This document shows positions 11,411 through 13,392 of a stretch of DNA of 13,392 nucleotides, piece after piece. The position numbers and the translations under genes are program-made. The notes below the pieces were generated by a model. It was given only the letters and a program-made list of their open reading frames with translations, was not told where the DNA came from and did no database searches. How positions within the stretch are numbered: the first letter of the stretch is position 1; each line of letters opens with the position of its first letter. This stretch comes from Bacteroidota bacterium (GTDB lineage: Bacteria > Bacteroidota > Bacteroidia > Flavobacteriales > Weeksellaceae), in assembly GCA_023433225.1 (NCBI GenBank), contig JAEZDQ010000207.1, positions 1 through 13,392 on the forward strand, in the 5' to 3' direction.

Positions 11411-13392
11411 ATGAGGCTCTCCCACTCGATTTACTTAATTTTGATTTCCTTATTTTTTGTTTTCTCTTGTCAAGAGAAACCTAAAAATATAACGTCGGAT
11501 GAAACCGTCAGTCCTCTGGAAAGCAGGTACAAAGATTCCGAAGAATTCCAATGGTTGCGAGCCCCTAAAAATGCCCAAGATGAAAATTACGAGAAAAAAT
11601 TCAAACAACATTTTGAACAGCGTTTAAATGAAAGTAAGTTTGAAGATGCCGCAGCCTATCTGATTGCCTATGGGGAAGTTATTGATTATAACTTTGAATA
11701 TGACAGTACATACCTGAAAAATAGCATCGATTTTTTAGATAAATACAAAGACCATATTTCAAAGGAAGCTGAGGGTAGATTATACTATTACATTGGAAAC
11801 CTTTATTTCAGAAAACTTGACTTAACCAACAGTAATACATGGTTAAAGAAATGCGTGGAATTAATTCCTGAAAATAATGCCCAGAAAAACACCCAAGGAT
11901 TTGCCCATTTTTCCATCGGGCAAAATTATATGAGAATGGGTCAATTAGAATTAGCAGAGGAATATTTGGTGAATGCGCTCCATATTTTTGAAGAAGTGGG
12001 TGATTGGACAAACCAAGGAACTGTTTACCTGTTGATGTTCGGTTTATACACCGAAAACAATGCCTATAAGGAATCTGAAAAGTTCCTGAAAAAAGCCATT
12101 GAAATTTTTGAAAGAGATAAGGATGATTTTTTAACCTTTATGGCTTATACTTCCTATATCCATTTTTATATTGAACAGGGTGATACCTTGACAACCATTG
12201 AACGGATTGACAAATTATCAGAATTTGCCCAAACTTACAAGGATATGCCGGTGTACAACCAAGGGCTTTTGAATCAATACAAAACCTTTAAATTCAGTGC
12301 TCAAAAAAACGAGGACAGTGCTACCTATTATTTGCAGACCGCCAAAGAAATTGCTGAACAAACCAACGATCCGGACCTCAATATGCGGAATTTCTTTCAG
12401 GAAATTCTATTCTCCAAAGCATTTGACAAACCTTTGGAAGATATAAAACAAGCCGAAGCTTATTATAAAGAATTAGCGGAAGACAAAGAAGAAAACCGGC
12501 AGTTTATGGCGCAAATTGCTGATGTATTGTTTCGGTTTTATCAGAAAAAAGGCCAGTATGACAAAGCCAATCCATATGCGATTTTCCTCATCGAAGACGC
12601 TCAGAAGCAAGCTGAATCCCGTTCCAAAGGAACTTTATTTGAACTGGAGAGGAAATTTGAAACCGAAAAAAAACAGAAAACAATATTGCTGCAGGAAAAG
12701 AAACTGGCAAATCAACATAAAATGATTTTGTATTTGGTAGCACTTTCCATATTTATTGTTCTGATTTCCATCATTGTATTTGTCTGGATTAAAAACAGAA
12801 GCATCATCAAAGAGAAAAAAATAACAGAAAATTACGCTTCGCAATTATTACAAAAAACGGAAAACGAACGAAAGAGAATCGCCTCTGACTTACACGACAG
12901 CGTAAGCAATGAACTCATTAACCTTCGCCACACAATTGCGAATAATAACAGCCAGCTGAAAAGTAAAATTGATTTTATATTGGAAGAAGTCCGGAACATC
13001 AGTCGGAATATCAGCCCCACCTTATTCGACAAAATTGGTTTGAAATTAAGTGTGGAACAATTGATTGAAAGAATTCAGAATCAACATAATTTCTTTATCA
13101 GTTCAGAAATCGATTACCACGGAGGATTGGACAATGACAAAGAATTACAATTGTACCGGATCCTTCAGGAAGCCATTACCAATATTTTAAAACATGCAAA
13201 TGCGATGGCAGGTAAGATTTCTATTGAAGAAAACGACAAAACCATAAATGTTGAAATCAAAGACAATGGAAAAGGTTTCGATGTGCCCAAAATGCTTGAA
13301 AAAGGAAATTGTTTTGGCCTCCTAAACATCAGTGAACGGGTGAAGTACTTGAATGGAACCGTAAATTTTCAGTCAGACAGCTCCGCAACCAA
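11411..13392 (+). CDS. TPR sensor histidine kinase (HisKA_3 class), C-terminus cut by window edge
   Basis: The frame is open from the ATG at 11411 to the window end, giving 660 residues. The N-terminus has a hydrophobic stretch ending VFSC (C20), compatible with a lipoprotein signal. Residues about 30-420 are helical TPR-like repeats (for example YLIAYGEVIDYN, HFSIGQNYMRMGQLELAEEY, SEKFLKKAIEIFERD). A coiled segment leads to one membrane helix (about 438-459, ILYLVALSIFIVLISIIVFVW). Then come the HisKA_3 dimerisation and phosphoacceptor region ERKRIASDLHDSV with His495, and the ATPase domain with N box (Q586-E-A-I-T-N591), G1 box DNGKGF (618-623) and FGLLNISERV (635-644). HisKA_3 kinases normally phosphorylate NarL/LuxR-type regulators, so such a gene is expected just downstream. 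Only the last strands of the ATPase domain are missing. Confidence 0.95.
   Translation, partial: MRLSHSIYLILISLFFVFSCQEKPKNITSDETVSPLESRYKDSEEFQWLRAPKNAQDENYEKKFKQHFEQRLNESKFEDAAAYLIAYGEVIDYNFEYDSTYLKNSIDFLDKYKDHISKEAEGRLYYYIGNLYFRKLDLTNSNTWLKKCVELIPENNAQKNTQGFAHFSIGQNYMRMGQLELAEEYLVNALHIFEEVGDWTNQGTVYLLMFGLYTENNAYKESEKFLKKAIEIFERDKDDFLTFMAYTSYIHFYIEQGDTLTTIERIDKLSEFAQTYKDMPVYNQGLLNQYKTFKFSAQKNEDSATYYLQTAKEIAEQTNDPDLNMRNFFQEILFSKAFDKPLEDIKQAEAYYKELAEDKEENRQFMAQIADVLFRFYQKKGQYDKANPYAIFLIEDAQKQAESRSKGTLFELERKFETEKKQKTILLQEKKLANQHKMILYLVALSIFIVLISIIVFVWIKNRSIIKEKKITENYASQLLQKTENERKRIASDLHDSVSNELINLRHTIANNNSQLKSKIDFILEEVRNISRNISPTLFDKIGLKLSVEQLIERIQNQHNFFISSEIDYHGGLDNDKELQLYRILQEAITNILKHANAMAGKISIEENDKTINVEIKDNGKGFDVPKMLEKGNCFGLLNISERVKYLNGTVNFQSDSSAT

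Noticed and set aside
11808..12011. Minus-strand open frame (and smaller ones at 12635-13032) inside the kinase
   Set aside because: These are shadows of the continuous kinase reading frame, which encodes convincing TPR, membrane, HisKA_3 and ATPase segments.

Overview
The window is AT-rich DNA with no Shine-Dalgarno-like sequences before its genes. Several putative promoters instead fit the Bacteroidetes pattern (TTG, about 19 nt, TAnnTTTG). Together with the protein families (PepE, a DUF6268-like barrel, a TPR/HisKA_3 sensor kinase) and many 'FAQ'-type signal-peptide ends, this suggests a member of the Flavobacteriia. The genus cannot be fixed from sequence alone. I see no tRNA, rRNA, CRISPR array, transposase or prophage gene.

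Left part (1-4750), ordinary chromosomal genes. On the minus strand, exodeoxyribonuclease III is followed 16 nt later by a DUF2461 protein that runs off the left edge. Divergent from xth is a flavin-dependent monooxygenase, which meets tail-to-tail a minus-strand outer-membrane barrel protein. Then come dipeptidase E and a secreted protein of unknown function, both on the plus strand.

Middle (4751-9072). A radical-SAM protein with a C-terminal helix-hairpin-helix (TIGR03916-like) and its usual partner (TIGR03915/DUF4130-like) form a putative DNA repair or modification pair. A REP-like palindromic repeat separates them. Convergent with the partner gene, and overlapping it by 4 nt, is the RNA-binding transcription accessory protein Tex.

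Right part (9073-13392), the most interesting region. Two transcription units, a small secreted-protein operon (9212-10296) and an outer-membrane barrel gene (10587-11243), share an almost identically built control region. Each has a GGGTTAACCCC palindrome, then exactly 24 nt, then a GACTTTTG -7 box, then 5 nt, then an identical 13-nt leader element (GAAATAATTCCAA), leading into TTAAAAATGAAAA at the start codon. They are followed by a TPR histidine kinase of the HisKA_3 (NarL/LuxR-partner) class. The kinase has a lipoprotein-like signal, runs off the right edge, and has its own well-formed promoter with a 14-bp palindrome in the spacer. My inference is that the two units form a small regulon for envelope proteins. 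The neighbouring kinase and a LuxR-type regulator expected just beyond the window are candidates for controlling it. A 21-bp hairpin separates the barrel gene from the kinase promoter, and a GAAA-tetraloop terminator ends the first operon.
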